Source of the DNA: Streptomyces katrae
Lineage (GTDB): Bacteria > Actinomycetota > Actinomycetes > Streptomycetales > Streptomycetaceae
Direction: 5' to 3'
Assembly (NCBI RefSeq): GCF_000966975.1
Contig: NZ_JZWV01000015.1
Location: 1 to 25,585 of the forward strand
DNA: 25,585 nt
Part shown: one piece after another, positions 15,969-24,136 of the stretch
Position numbering within the stretch: position 1 is the first letter of the stretch
Layout: each line of letters begins with the position of its first letter
The notes under the pieces: model-generated
The model's input: the letters and a program-made list of their open reading frames with translations, nothing else
The model's database searches: none
What the model was told of the DNA's origin: nothing
Made by a program: the position numbers and the translations under genes

Positions 15969-17242
15969 TTGGCGATCGGCTCCAGGACCTCACGGCCGCC
16001 CAGGTACGGGCGGAGCACCGGGGGGACCCGGACGGAGCCGTCGGCCTGCTGGTGGTTCTCCAGGATGGCGACGATGGTGCGCGGGACGGCGCACAGGGTG
16101 CCGTTCAGCGTGGACAGCGGCGCGGTCTTCTTGTCCTCGCGGTAGCGGATCTGCAGGCGGCGGGCCTGGAAGCCGTCACAGTTCGAGGCGGAGGTCAGCT
16201 CGCGGTACTTGCCCTGGGTCGGGATCCAGGCCTCGCAGTCGAACTTGCGGGAGGCGGACGCGCCCAGGTCGCCGGTGGCGACGTCGATGACCTGGAACGG
16301 CAGCTCCAGGCTGGTCAGCCACTGCTTCTCCCACTCCAGGAGCCGCTTGTGCTCGGCCTCGGCGTCCTCGGGCGCGACGTACGAGAACATCTCGACCTTG
16401 TCGAACTGGTGGACGCGGAAGATGCCGCGGGTGTCCTTGCCGTACGTACCGGCCTCGCGGCGGAAGCACGGCGAGAAGCCGGCGTACCGCAGGGGCAGCT
16501 TGTCGACGTCGATGATCTCGTCCATGTGGTACGCGGCGAGCGGGACCTCGGAGGTGCCGACCAGGTAGTAGTCGTCCTTCTCCAGGTGGTACACGTTCTC
16601 CGCGGCCTGGCCGAGGAAGCCGGTGCCCTCCATGGCGCGCGGGCGGACCAGCGCGGGGGTGAGCATCGGGATGAAGCCGGCCTCGGTGGCCTGTGCGATC
16701 GCCGCGTTGACGAGCGCGAGCTCCAGCAGGGCGCCGACGCCCGTCAGGTAGTAGAAGCGCGACCCGGACACCTTGGCACCGCGCTCGACGTCGATGGCGC
16801 CCAGCGCCTCGCCCAGCTCCAGGTGGTCCTTGGGCTCGAAGCCCTCGGCTCCGAAGTCGCGGATGGTGCCGTGGGTCTCGAGGACGGTGAAGTCCTCCTC
16901 GCCGCCGACGGGGACGTCCTCGTGGACGATGTTGCCGAGCTTGAGCAACAGCTGCTTGGCAGCCTCGTCCGCCTCGTTCTGCTCTGCCTCCGCCGCCTTG
17001 ACGTCGGCCTTGAGCTGCTCGGCCTTGGCCAGCAGCTGGGCCCGCTCCTCGGGAGTGGCCTTGGGGATGAGCTTGCCGAGGGACTTCTGCTCATTGCGCA
17101 GTTCGTCGAAGCGCATGCCGGAGGACCTGCGGCGCTCATCGGCGGAGAGCAGTGCGTCGACGAGGTCGACGTCCTCTCCACGGGCGCGCTGCGAGGCGCG
17201 GACACGGTCAGGGTCTTCACGGAGCAGCCGAAGGTCAATCAC
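15965..17242 (-). CDS. serS: Seryl-tRNA synthetase
   Basis: A 425-residue class II synthetase that charges tRNA-Ser with serine. The N-terminal third is the long antiparallel coiled coil that grips the variable arm of tRNA-Ser (residues about 35-100, rich in Lys/Glu/Ala/Gln). The catalytic core follows, with motif 2 at [22 protein letters not shown] and motif 3 in the last 50 residues at [18 protein letters not shown]. The length is standard. The start is GTG at 17242 with GGAGG only 2-3 nt upstream. A TAGCCT box at 17254-17249 ends 6 nt before the GTG, so the transcript may be leaderless. The HAD gene follows with a 4-bp overlap. Confidence 0.97.
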   Translation of the reverse strand: MIDLRLLREDPDRVRASQRARGEDVDLVDALLSADERRRSSGMRFDELRNEQKSLGKLIPKATPEERAQLLAKAEQLKADVKAAEAEQNEADEAAKQLLLKLGNIVHEDVPVGGEEDFTVLETHGTIRDFGAEGFEPKDHLELGEALGAIDVERGAKVSGSRFYYLTGVGALLELALVNAAIAQATEAGFIPMLTPALVRPRAMEGTGFLGQAAENVYHLEKDDYYLVGTSEVPLAAYHMDEIIDVDKLPLRYAGFSPCFRREAGTYGKDTRGIFRVHQFDKVEMFSYVAPEDAEAEHKRLLEWEKQWLTSLELPFQVIDVATGDLGASASRKFDCEAWIPTQGKYRELTSASNCDGFQARRLQIRYREDKKTAPLSTLNGTLCAVPRTIVAILENHQQADGSVRVPPVLRPYLGGREVLEPIAK

Positions 17243-17248
17243 CCCTCC

Positions 17249-17254
17249 AGGCTA
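17249..17254 (-). promoter_or_regulatory. Candidate -10 box (TAGCCT) of serS
   Basis: On the minus strand TAGCCT ends 6 nt before the GTG start of serS. The -35 region is weak. Position suggests a leaderless or very short-leader transcript. Confidence 0.35.
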
Positions 17255-17447
17255 CCGGTCTGGGCTTCCTGGGATCACACCGATATCACGCTGCGTGTCA
17301 TTATGTCCCGATTGAGGGGAATGGAAATCCCCCGCCCCGATGGCTGGAAGAGGCCCCTCGGGGCGGCTGATAAACCGGTCCGATTCCCCGAAAAGGGGCG
17401 CGGTGCAGGGTGGCGGGCGCGGCCTGAGCAGCGCTGAGGGGTCAGCC

Positions 17448-17757
17448 TTGTCCACAGGAATTCCACTCGGACTCCCCTTATCCACAGGCTGTGTGCCGCA
17501 TCTGTGGACACCGAATTAGATCAATAGGGATCCGCAGGAAGCCCTGCCGGTTCGGGGTCCAAACCGCCCTCACACACTCATTCGGGTGGGAATGGCTCGC
17601 TCCAAAGAGTTGGTCGGTGATACAGGGGTGACGCCGTTCACCTCTCGCTTCCCAGCGCGAAACCTGGGCCGCCCGGCCGATTTGTCGACCTTGTCGTGCC
17701 GCTCTGTCGACTTGTCCCCAGGTCTCCCTCTCACCCTGTGGATAACTCTGTGGACAA
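17448..17757. other. DnaA-box cluster in the serS-pheA gap
   Basis: The 534-bp gap between serS and pheA holds four perfect DnaA boxes: TTGTCCACA (17448-17456, +), TTATCCACA (17478-17486, +), TTATCCACA (17737-17745, -) and TTGTCCACA (17749-17757, -). Two near boxes are GTGTCCACA (17503-17511, -) and TTGTCCCCA (17712-17720, +). The perfect boxes form two close pairs facing each other, with 30-bp and 12-bp centre spacings, separated by about 250 bp. No dnaA/dnaN or AT-rich unwinding element is seen, so this is not oriC. It fits a DnaA-titration locus such as the D78 cluster reported for S. coelicolor. No gene is supported in this gap. Confidence 0.85.
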
Positions 17758-17776
17758 GTGGAAGAGAGGGACGTGG

Positions 17777-18712
17777 CTACGCGCGGCCGTCGAGACAGCG
17801 GGCCAGCCAGTCGGAGGCCTCCGTGAAATCGCCATCGGAGGTGCCCGGCCGCGCCGCGCGCACCTCACTGAGAGCGACCCCCGCCCGCGGGTAGGAGCCC
17901 AGGAACCGGATCTGGGGGCAGGTCCGGCGCAGCCCCATCAGGGCCTCGCTCACCCGGCGGTCGGAGATGTGCCCTTCGGCGTCCACGGCGAAGCAGTAGT
18001 TCCCGATCCCCTCGCCGGTCGGCCGGGACTGGATCAGCATCAGGTTCACGCCCCGGACGGCGAACTCCTGGAGCAGTTCCAGCAGGGCGCCGGGGTGGTC
18101 GTCGCCCAGCCACAGCACCACGGAGGTCTTGTCGGCGCCGGTGGGGGCGGCCGGCCGGGCGGGCCGCCCGACCAGCACGAACCGGGTCTCGGCGTTCTGC
18201 GCGTCGTGGATCTCGGTGACCAGCGCCTCCAGCCCGTAGGTGGCGGCGGCGAACTCGCCCGCGAAGGCGGCGTCGAACCGGCCCTCCTGGACCAGCCGCG
18301 CCCCGTCGGCGTTGGAGGCGGCCGACTCCCACACCGCGTCGGGCAGGTGCGTCCGCAGCCAGTTGCGCACCTGCGGCTGGGCGACGGGGTGTCCCGTGAC
18401 GGTCTTGACGTCCGACAGCTTGGTCCCGGGCCGCACCAGCAGCGCGAACGCGATGGGCAGCAGCACCTCGCGGTAGATCATCAACGGCTCGCCCGAGGCC
18501 AGCTCGTCGAGGGTGGCGGTGACCCCGCCCTCCACCGAGTTCTCGATCGGCACCAGCGCGGCCGCGGCCTCGCCGTTGCGCACGGCGTCCAGGGCGGCCG
18601 GGACCGACACCATCGGGACGAGCTCCCGGGTGGCGGCTTCCGGCAGGGTGCGCAGGGCCGCTTCGGTGAACGTGCCCTCGGGACCGAGATAGGTGAAGCG
18701 CGTGGCCGACAT
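17777..18712 (-). CDS. pheA: Prephenate dehydratase
   Basis: A 311-residue monofunctional enzyme converting prephenate to phenylpyruvate in phenylalanine synthesis. The catalytic PDT domain occupies about residues 5-185, with YLGPEGTFTEAA at the start, NSVEGGVTATLD, and the TRF catalytic motif (ETRFVLVGRP) at its end. The C-terminal ACT domain (about 198-275), with GALLELLQEFAVRGVNLMLIQSRPT, is the phenylalanine feedback-control site. The length is typical. The ATG at 18712 begins MSATRFTYLGPEG. A TAGGCT box ends 6 nt upstream, so pheA probably has its own, possibly leaderless, promoter even though dtpA ends only 42 bp before it. Confidence 0.96.
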   Translation of the reverse strand: MSATRFTYLGPEGTFTEAALRTLPEAATRELVPMVSVPAALDAVRNGEAAAALVPIENSVEGGVTATLDELASGEPLMIYREVLLPIAFALLVRPGTKLSDVKTVTGHPVAQPQVRNWLRTHLPDAVWESAASNADGARLVQEGRFDAAFAGEFAAATYGLEALVTEIHDAQNAETRFVLVGRPARPAAPTGADKTSVVLWLGDDHPGALLELLQEFAVRGVNLMLIQSRPTGEGIGNYCFAVDAEGHISDRRVSEALMGLRRTCPQIRFLGSYPRAGVALSEVRAARPGTSDGDFTEASDWLARCLDGRA

Positions 18713-18718
18713 GCGATC

Positions 18719-18724
18719 AGCCTA
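18719..18724 (-). promoter_or_regulatory. Candidate -10 box (TAGGCT) of pheA
   Basis: TAGGCT on the minus strand ends 6 nt before the pheA ATG and sits in the 42-bp gap after dtpA. There is no Shine-Dalgarno. It suggests that pheA is transcribed separately from the copper cluster. Confidence 0.42.
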
Positions 18725-18754
18725 ATGCCGGGCCGACCGCCTCCGTGGGGCTGT

Positions 18755-20041
18755 TCACCCTTCGAGCAGCCGCTGCCCGACGTACTCGCCGGTGCGCGGG
18801 CCGGGCGGGACGGCGTACAGGCCGCTCGACTCGTGCCGGATGAACGCCGACAGGGCGTCGCCCCGGTCCAGCTTGCGCTGCACGGGGACGAACCCGCGCA
18901 GCGGATCGGCCTGCCAGCAGATGAAGAGCAGACCGGCGTCCGGGGTGCCGTCGGGGGCGATCCCGTCATGGAAGGAGAAGGGCCGCCGCAGCATGGCGGC
19001 GCCGCCGTTCTGCGCGGGGGCGGAGATCCTCGCGTGCGCGTTGGAGGGGATCACCGGCTTGCCGTCGGTGCCGAGCTTGTCCAGGGCCAGGGGTGTGGTC
19101 TCGCCGCCGCCCGTCAGGGGCGCACCGTTCGCCTTCGTCCGGCCGATGACCTGCTCCTGCTGCGCCAGGGACTGCTTGTCCCAGTCGTCCAGCAGCATCC
19201 GGATCCGGCGGACGACGGCGTACGAGCCCCCGGCCATCCAGGCGTGCTCCGCCGGCCCGGGCCCGGCGGCGGGCACGAAGATCCGCTTGTCGAAGTCGGG
19301 GTCCGCGGGCTTCGGGTTCCCGGTGCCGTCGATCTGGCCCATGAGGTTCCGAGCGGTCATCGGGGACGCGGTGGCGCCGGGGGAACGGTTGAAACCGTTC
19401 ATCTGCCAGCGCACCCGGGCAGCCTCCCCGGCGTCCTTCTGAATGGCCCGCAGGGCGTGGAAGGCGACGAGCCCGTCGTTCGATCCGATCTGCACCCACA
19501 GGTCGCCGTTGCTGCGCTGGGCGTCGAGCCGGTCCGAGGAGAAGTCGGGCAGCGGGTCGAGGGCGGCCGGGCGGCGGGCGGTGAGGCCCGTGCGCTCGAA
19601 GAAGGAGTGGCCGAACCCGAAGGTGACGGTCAGGGAGGAGGGGCCCGCGTCCAGGGCGATGCCGCTGTCGCCCGTCGGGGCGGTCTCCCCCGCCATGAGC
19701 CGGCGCGCGGTCTCGGACCAGCGGCGCATCAGCGCGGCGGCCTCCGTGCGCCCGGCCCCCGGTGCCAGGTCGAAGGCGAGGACATGGCCCTTGGCCTGGA
19801 GCGGGGTCGTGATGCCGGCCTGGTGGTCCCCTTCGAAGGCCACGGCGGTGGAGCCGAGGGAGGAGAGGGCCCCGGCCGCGCCGGGGGCGCCGGCCGGGGA
19901 GTCGGTGACCGCCGAGTGCACGAGGGCACCCCCGGTGGCGCCGAGCGCGAGCCCGACGGCGCCTGCGGCGCCGACCGTGCCCAGCAGTCGGCGCCGGGAG
20001 ATCTCGATGTCGGGGTTGCTGGCGGTGCTGCTCTCGGTCAC
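18755..20041 (-). CDS. dtpA: Tat-exported DyP-type haem peroxidase
   Basis: A 428-residue dye-decolourising peroxidase. The N-terminus has a twin-arginine signal (EISRRRLLGTVGAAG, then a hydrophobic stretch), so the protein is exported folded with haem. The DyP fingerprint GxxDG is GQIDG, with the distal Asp at about residue 238. The likely proximal haem ligand is His336 in SNAHARISAP. In S. lividans DtpA is a Tat substrate required for maturation of the radical-copper oxidase GlxA and for copper-dependent development, and it is encoded with Sco, ECuC and a CopCD protein, the same set as here. The GTG at 20041 lies 5 nt after the copCD stop, so the genes are co-transcribed and probably coupled; the Shine-Dalgarno is weak. 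Confidence 0.94.
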   Translation of the reverse strand: MTESSTASNPDIEISRRRLLGTVGAAGAVGLALGATGGALVHSAVTDSPAGAPGAAGALSSLGSTAVAFEGDHQAGITTPLQAKGHVLAFDLAPGAGRTEAAALMRRWSETARRLMAGETAPTGDSGIALDAGPSSLTVTFGFGHSFFERTGLTARRPAALDPLPDFSSDRLDAQRSNGDLWVQIGSNDGLVAFHALRAIQKDAGEAARVRWQMNGFNRSPGATASPMTARNLMGQIDGTGNPKPADPDFDKRIFVPAAGPGPAEHAWMAGGSYAVVRRIRMLLDDWDKQSLAQQEQVIGRTKANGAPLTGGGETTPLALDKLGTDGKPVIPSNAHARISAPAQNGGAAMLRRPFSFHDGIAPDGTPDAGLLFICWQADPLRGFVPVQRKLDRGDALSAFIRHESSGLYAVPPGPRTGEYVGQRLLEG

Positions 20042-20046
20042 GCTGT

Positions 20047-22041
20047 TCAGCCGATCTTGACGTTCTTCTGGACGGTCGTCTGGTCGATGTCGGAGGTACG
20101 GACGGTCACGTCGATGCGCCATTCGCCCGCGAGGGGCAGCTGGACCCCGGACGCCGTCCAGTGTCCGGGAGCGTCGCGGTCCGGGGCCACCGGGAGGGGC
20201 CCGATCTCCTTGGCCGGGAGGGTGAAGGAGACCTTGACCTCCGGCAGGTCCACGGGCTTGCCGTCGGTGCCGTCCGCCCACAGGTGCAGGGTGTTGGCGC
20301 CGACCCTGCCCGGGTCGAGCTCCAGCCGGACCGTGCCCTTGCCGTTCTGGCCGCCGGTGTCGTACGGCAGGCTGATCTTGACGGCCCGGTCGGGGACGGC
20401 AGTGGAGGCCGAGCCCCGCCCGGCCTCCTGCTCCACGGCGCGGCCGGGCTCGGTGCTGGTCAGGACGGTGGTGACGGCCAGCAGGACGACGGCCACCGCG
20501 GCCTCGGCGAGCACGGAGCGGCGCAGGCCCGAACGGCCGGGATCGGCGTCGCGGACCTGGTTCTCCAGGGCCTTCTCGCGGGCGGCACGCTGCCGGGCGA
20601 GCTGCGCGGCCCGCTTCGGGTCGGTGGGCTCGGCCGGCTCGGCGGAGGCGTCGTCGGCCGTGGCTGCGGTCGTGCTTCCGGTCGCCGTTTCACGTGAAAC
20701 ATCGCCGCCCGCGCCCACCACGGCCGGCTCCGCGGCCCGGTCCTCCACCGCCACGTCGGCCAGCCGGCCCGTCCACTTGCGGGAGAGGTAGGCGATGCCG
20801 ACGAGGACGGCCACCAGAGCGACCTTGATCATCAGCAGTCGGCCGTAGCTGGTGCCGGTGAGCGCCGACCAGCTGCCGAGCTGCCGCCAGGACTGGTAGA
20901 CGCCGGTGACGGCGAGGACCAGGACGCTGATGAAGGCGACCCGGGAGAAGCGCTGGACGGCGGCCCGCTCGATGTCCGGCACCTTGTGGAGGGCGACGAG
21001 CAGGGCGGCGAGTCCGCCGAGCCAGGTGGACACGGCCAGCAGGTGCAGGATGTCGGCCGGCATGGCGATGCCGGGCTGGATACCGGTGGAGGCGTGTTCG
21101 GCGAGCGCCCAGGTGGCGGCGATTCCGGCGGCCACGACCGTGCCGCCGATCCCGAGCCCGAAGGCCAGGTCGCTGGTGTCCTTCGACTGCTCGGGGCTCT
21201 GCGCGTCGGTGTTCTTCTGCCGGCGCGCGTAGGCGCCGAAGAGGACGGCGATGAACAGGGCGGCCGCGCCCAGCAGCAGCAGCCGGGACACGAAGGAGGC
21301 GCCGGTCTTGGTCTCCAGGACGGCCTTGAGCCCGTCGAGGTCGAAGGCGTCCGCGAACTTGCCCGAGCCGGTGTACGGAGTGCGCAGCACCAGCATCGCC
21401 AGCGTGGCGGCGGTGAGGGTGACCCAGCCGCGCACCACCAGCTTCTGCAGCGGGCGCACGGCGGAACCCCGGCGCCAGCACAGCAGGATGAAGGCGGAAC
21501 CGCCGACGAGGACGGTGAACCCCGCGTAGGCGGCGTAGCGGGCGATGCCGTACGCGATGCCGACGGGCCCGCCGCCCACCTTCTGGGTGGGCAGGGCGAC
21601 GGAGGTGGCCGAAGGCGCGCCGACGGAGAAGGTGAAGGCGCCGGAGACCGGGTGGCTGTCTGCGGAGACGGCCTGCCAGGCGACGGTGTAGGTACCGTCG
21701 GGCAGCCCGGAGTGCAGGGCGGTCCCGTAGCGGATGACGGATCCGCTGCACATGTTCCGCAGCTCGCCCGTGTCGACGCGCTTGCCCTGGGGGTCCATGA
21801 CGCGGATCGAGTCGTCACCCATGGCGACCTCCTCCGAGAAGGAGAGGGTCACCTGGGCGGGCGCCGTGGCGACCACCGCCCCGTCCTTGGGGTCGCTCGC
21901 GGTGAGTGCGGCGTGTGCCGTGGCCGGGGTGGCCGCGGTGAACAGGGTTGCCAGCAGGGCTGCGAGAACCAGCGCCAGCCGCGGCAGCGATGCCGTGGCA
22001 CGGACGCGGAAAGGAGGGGGAGCGGGGGCGGTGGCCGTCAT
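20047..22041 (-). CDS. CopC-CopD fusion copper protein with extra C-terminal domain
   Basis: A 664-residue membrane protein. A signal peptide ends near ATA-HAAL, leaving His43 as the mature N-terminus of a CopC domain (about 43-140); with the His in DSHPVSG this fits a CopC Cu(II) site. A CopD-type membrane domain of about eight helices follows (about 160-430). Next come a 90-residue charged, low-complexity cytoplasmic linker, one further helix, and an extracytoplasmic C-terminal beta-rich domain of about 130 residues resembling YtkA/FixH-type modules. The layout recalls B. subtilis YcnJ, which takes up copper. The linker carries an in-frame parS at residues about 447-452. The ATG at 22041 has GAGGAA upstream; the gene lies 22 bp after the PCuAC gene. 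Confidence 0.9.
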   Translation of the reverse strand: MTATAPAPPPFRVRATASLPRLALVLAALLATLFTAATPATAHAALTASDPKDGAVVATAPAQVTLSFSEEVAMGDDSIRVMDPQGKRVDTGELRNMCSGSVIRYGTALHSGLPDGTYTVAWQAVSADSHPVSGAFTFSVGAPSATSVALPTQKVGGGPVGIAYGIARYAAYAGFTVLVGGSAFILLCWRRGSAVRPLQKLVVRGWVTLTAATLAMLVLRTPYTGSGKFADAFDLDGLKAVLETKTGASFVSRLLLLGAAALFIAVLFGAYARRQKNTDAQSPEQSKDTSDLAFGLGIGGTVVAAGIAATWALAEHASTGIQPGIAMPADILHLLAVSTWLGGLAALLVALHKVPDIERAAVQRFSRVAFISVLVLAVTGVYQSWRQLGSWSALTGTSYGRLLMIKVALVAVLVGIAYLSRKWTGRLADVAVEDRAAEPAVVGAGGDVSRETATGSTTAATADDASAEPAEPTDPKRAAQLARQRAAREKALENQVRDADPGRSGLRRSVLAEAAVAVVLLAVTTVLTSTEPGRAVEQEAGRGSASTAVPDRAVKISLPYDTGGQNGKGTVRLELDPGRVGANTLHLWADGTDGKPVDLPEVKVSFTLPAKEIGPLPVAPDRDAPGHWTASGVQLPLAGEWRIDVTVRTSDIDQTTVQKNVKIG
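20687..20700. other. parS: parS site 3, inside copCD
   Basis: GTTTCACGTGAAAC is perfect and is read in frame as VSRET, in a low-complexity linker of the CopCD protein where almost any residues would be tolerated. It is the third parS in 16.6 kb. Confidence 0.93.
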
Positions 22042-22063
22042 GGCGTGTCAGTTCCTCGGTCCG

Positions 22064-22585
22064 TCAGTGGGCGGTGGAGTTCTGGGGGTTGTACGTCCGT
22101 TCCTTGACGTCCAGCTCGACCTTGACCGGATCGGCCTTCTCGAAACGCAGCTCGATGGTGACCTTGTCGCCGACGTTGGGCTTGTTCTTGAGACCCATGA
22201 ACATGATGTGGCTGCCACCGCGCTCCAGGTTCAGGTCGCCGCCCGCGGGCACGTCCATGGACTGGACCTGCTGCATCTTCTGGTCCTTGGTCTCGTGGAC
22301 CTGCAGGTCGTCGGAGAGCGGGCTGGTGACGCCGATCAGCTTGTCGGCGGTCTTCGAGTCGTTCTTGATGACCATGAAAGCGCCGGCCATCTTGTCGTTG
22401 ACCGGCTCGGGCATGTACGCCCCGCTGACGGTCATCTTCGGCTTGGCCGACTCCTCGGCCTTCGTACCGGCGCTCGCGCTCGACGAGGAGCCCGAGTCAG
22501 AGGAAGAGGAGGAGCAGCCGGATATGGCGAGAGCGGCCGTCAGGGAGAGGGCGGCGGCGAGGATGCGGGTGGTGCGGGTGTTCAC
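22064..22585 (-). CDS. PCuAC-type extracytoplasmic copper chaperone lipoprotein (ECuC)
   Basis: A 173-residue lipoprotein with a signal peptide ending in lipobox LAISGC, a Ser-rich linker, then a PCuAC cupredoxin-like domain. Likely Cu(I) ligands are His97, Met104, His126 and Met128 (in VHETKDQKM and GSHIMFMGL). PCuAC proteins hold Cu(I) outside the membrane and hand it to Sco or to the CuA site of cytochrome oxidase; the S. lividans homologue ECuC works alongside Sco. The GTG at 22585 overlaps the sco stop by 4 bp (GTGA), giving coupled translation of the two chaperones. Confidence 0.93.
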   Translation of the reverse strand: MNTRTTRILAAALSLTAALAISGCSSSSSDSGSSSSASAGTKAEESAKPKMTVSGAYMPEPVNDKMAGAFMVIKNDSKTADKLIGVTSPLSDDLQVHETKDQKMQQVQSMDVPAGGDLNLERGGSHIMFMGLKNKPNVGDKVTIELRFEKADPVKVELDVKERTYNPQNSTAH

Positions 22586-23235
22586 GGGTTCTGTCCCTTG
22601 ATGAGCTTCGGCAGGTCCTTGGTGTAGTCCTCGACGGTCGTGCCCTCGCCGTAGAGGACGTAGCCCTCGTCGGTCTTGGGCGAGAACGCGATGACCTGGG
22701 CCCCGTGCATGGACACGATGCTGCCGTCCGGTTCCTTCTTGGGGGCCTCGATACCGATGCCGAGGGAGCGGGCGGCGGCCTGGATCTTGCCGAAGTCGCC
22801 GGTCAGCCCGGTGAAGGCCGTGTCCTGCGCCCTGAGCCACGCCCCGAGGGAATCCGGGGTGTCGCGCTCGGGATCCGTGGTGACGAAGACGACCTGGAGC
22901 TTGTCCTGGTCCTCCTTCGGGAGCGCCTTCTTGGCGACGGCGATGTTGCTCATCGTCAGGGGGCACACGTCGGGGCAGTTGGTGTAGCCGAAGTAGATCA
23001 GCGTCGGCCGGCCCTTGGTCTGCTCGCGCAGGCTCCACGGCTTGCCGGTGGTGTCCGTGAGGACGAGGTCCGGCTTGTCGAAGGGGCGGTCGAGGACGGT
23101 CGCGGCTCCGGTCTTCTTCTCACCGGTGATCTGCGTGACCGACGCGTTGTTCTTGGCCGGCTCACTGCCGCAGGCCGTGAGGGTGAGCGCGGCCGCCACC
23201 GCGAGGGCGGCGACCGTCACACGTGTGGTGCGCAT
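22582..23235 (-). CDS. sco: Sco1/SenC-family copper metallochaperone lipoprotein
   Basis: A 217-residue thioredoxin-fold protein with a lipoprotein signal (lipobox LTAC near residue 20). The copper/redox triad is intact: Cys87 and Cys91 in NCPDVCP and His177 in VSMHGAQ. Sco proteins load copper into cytochrome c oxidase; in S. lividans Sco is also needed for copper-dependent development. The ATG at 23235 was chosen because it opens a normal signal peptide (MRTTRVTVAALAV); longer versions add an unlikely His-rich leader. It heads a sco-PCuAC-copCD-dtpA operon with overlaps or short gaps. Hairpins upstream separate it from ycnI, so it may have its own promoter. Confidence 0.94.
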   Translation of the reverse strand: MRTTRVTVAALAVAAALTLTACGSEPAKNNASVTQITGEKKTGAATVLDRPFDKPDLVLTDTTGKPWSLREQTKGRPTLIYFGYTNCPDVCPLTMSNIAVAKKALPKEDQDKLQVVFVTTDPERDTPDSLGAWLRAQDTAFTGLTGDFGKIQAAARSLGIGIEAPKKEPDGSIVSMHGAQVIAFSPKTDEGYVLYGEGTTVEDYTKDLPKLIKGQNP

Positions 23236-23295
23236 ATGGAGGTGTCCCTGGGATCGGGGATGGTGCGGATGTAAGGGGGCCCGGGCGGGCCGGTG

Positions 23296-23339
23296 CACGG
23301 GCCCTGCGCGGGCCCGTGGACGACGGGCCCGCGGGCCCG
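23296..23339. terminator. Two GGGCCC hairpins between ycnI and sco
   Basis: A 9-bp stem, CACGGGCCC/GGGCCCGTG (23296-23304 and 23310-23318), with a 5-nt loop. Beside it is a perfect 16-bp palindrome CGGGCCCGCGGGCCCG (23324-23339), which begins 6 bp after the ycnI stop in the direction of transcription. They probably end or attenuate the ycnI transcript before sco. Confidence 0.6.
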
Positions 23340-23344
23340 GTGGA

Positions 23345-24073
23345 TCAGGCGGAGCGGCGGCGCGAGGCGATGCCGAAGGCCACCCCGCCGAGGCCGAGGA
23401 CGATGCCCGCGATGCCGAGGGCGCGCGCGGTGGTGTCGGAGCCGCTCGTGGCGGCGGCCTCGTCGTGCTTCGCGTCCTTGTCGGCGTCCTTGCCGGCGTT
23501 CTTGGCGTCGGCGGCCGGCTTGGCGTCGTCGTGGCCGTCCCCGCCCTTGGCGGCGGTCAGCTTGAGCAGGGGCGCCGGGGTCTGCGGTTCAGGGGCGCCC
23601 TCCTTGGACTCCTCGATCCAGCGGACGACCTCGTTGTTGTCGTACGTCTGGATGGCCTTGAAGACCATCTTGTCGGCGTTCTCGGGGAGCTTGCCGACGG
23701 AGACCGGGAACTGCTGGAACTTGCCGGGCTCGATCTTGCCGCCGGTCCAGGTCACCTTGGTGACGACCTCGTTGACCTGCTTGCCGTGCACGCTCAGGGG
23801 CTTGTCGAGCTTGGTCTTCTCGACGGTGGACGTCCAGCCGGGGATGTCCTGCGGCATGACGGACGTCAGCGGCTGGTCGACCGGGAAGTTGACCTCGAGC
23901 TGGGTGGTCGAGGCGTTGTCGCGCTCGTTCGGAACCTTGAAGTTGATCGTCGCGTAGCCGCCCTTGGGGGCGTCGCCGGGCTGAACGCTGACGTGCGCGA
24001 AGGCGGTGCCGGACAGGGCGAGGACGGCGCCGGCGGCGAAGGCGGCGGCGAGGGAGACGCGAGAGGTCTTCAT
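23345..24073 (-). CDS. ycnI: YcnI-family (DUF1775) extracytoplasmic copper-binding protein
   Basis: A 242-residue exported protein. The signal peptide ends at AFA, so His27 becomes the mature N-terminal residue of HVSVQPGDAPKGG, the copper-binding end of YcnI proteins. The DUF1775 beta-sandwich domain extends to about residue 170. A Lys/Asp/Ala-rich linker and a C-terminal helix (ALGIAGIVLGLGGVAFGIA) with a basic tail then anchor it in the membrane. In B. subtilis ycnI is linked to the copper importer ycnJ; here it lies near a CopCD protein. The ATG at 24073 is followed by a standard signal sequence. Copper storage or delivery is the likely role, by family. Confidence 0.9.
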   Translation of the reverse strand: MKTSRVSLAAAFAAGAVLALSGTAFAHVSVQPGDAPKGGYATINFKVPNERDNASTTQLEVNFPVDQPLTSVMPQDIPGWTSTVEKTKLDKPLSVHGKQVNEVVTKVTWTGGKIEPGKFQQFPVSVGKLPENADKMVFKAIQTYDNNEVVRWIEESKEGAPEPQTPAPLLKLTAAKGGDGHDDAKPAADAKNAGKDADKDAKHDEAAATSGSDTTARALGIAGIVLGLGGVAFGIASRRRSA

Positions 24074-24111
24074 GGCAGAAACACTCCACGGAGCAGTGGT
24101 GAACGGTGGGT

Positions 24112-24133
24112 CCGCGCGCACGGGCGCGCGCGG
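24112..24133 (-). terminator. GC hairpin between the His/Met-rich gene and ycnI
   Basis: CCGCGCGC (24112-24119) pairs perfectly with GCGCGCGG (24126-24133) around a 6-nt loop, 3 bp beyond the stop of the upstream gene and 39 bp before the ycnI ATG. It may be a terminator or attenuator, or simply part of the ycnI leader. Confidence 0.4.
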
Positions 24134-24136
24134 AGG

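Noticed and set aside
17243..17340. T-box or other riboswitch leader for serS
   Set aside because: No T-box core sequence or specifier stem was seen, and the -10-like box directly before the GTG leaves no room for a leader.
17243..17776. The DnaA-box region as the chromosomal origin
   Set aside because: dnaA, dnaN, rpmH and an AT-rich unwinding element are missing, and there are far fewer boxes than in Streptomyces oriC.
17586..17894. Small plus-strand gene in the serS-pheA gap
   Set aside because: No Shine-Dalgarno, no recognisable product, and it runs into pheA on the opposite strand.
17696..20791. A 1031-codon open frame antisense to pheA, dtpA and part of copCD
   Set aside because: Its composition is that of a shadow frame and all three opposite genes have clear motifs and starts.
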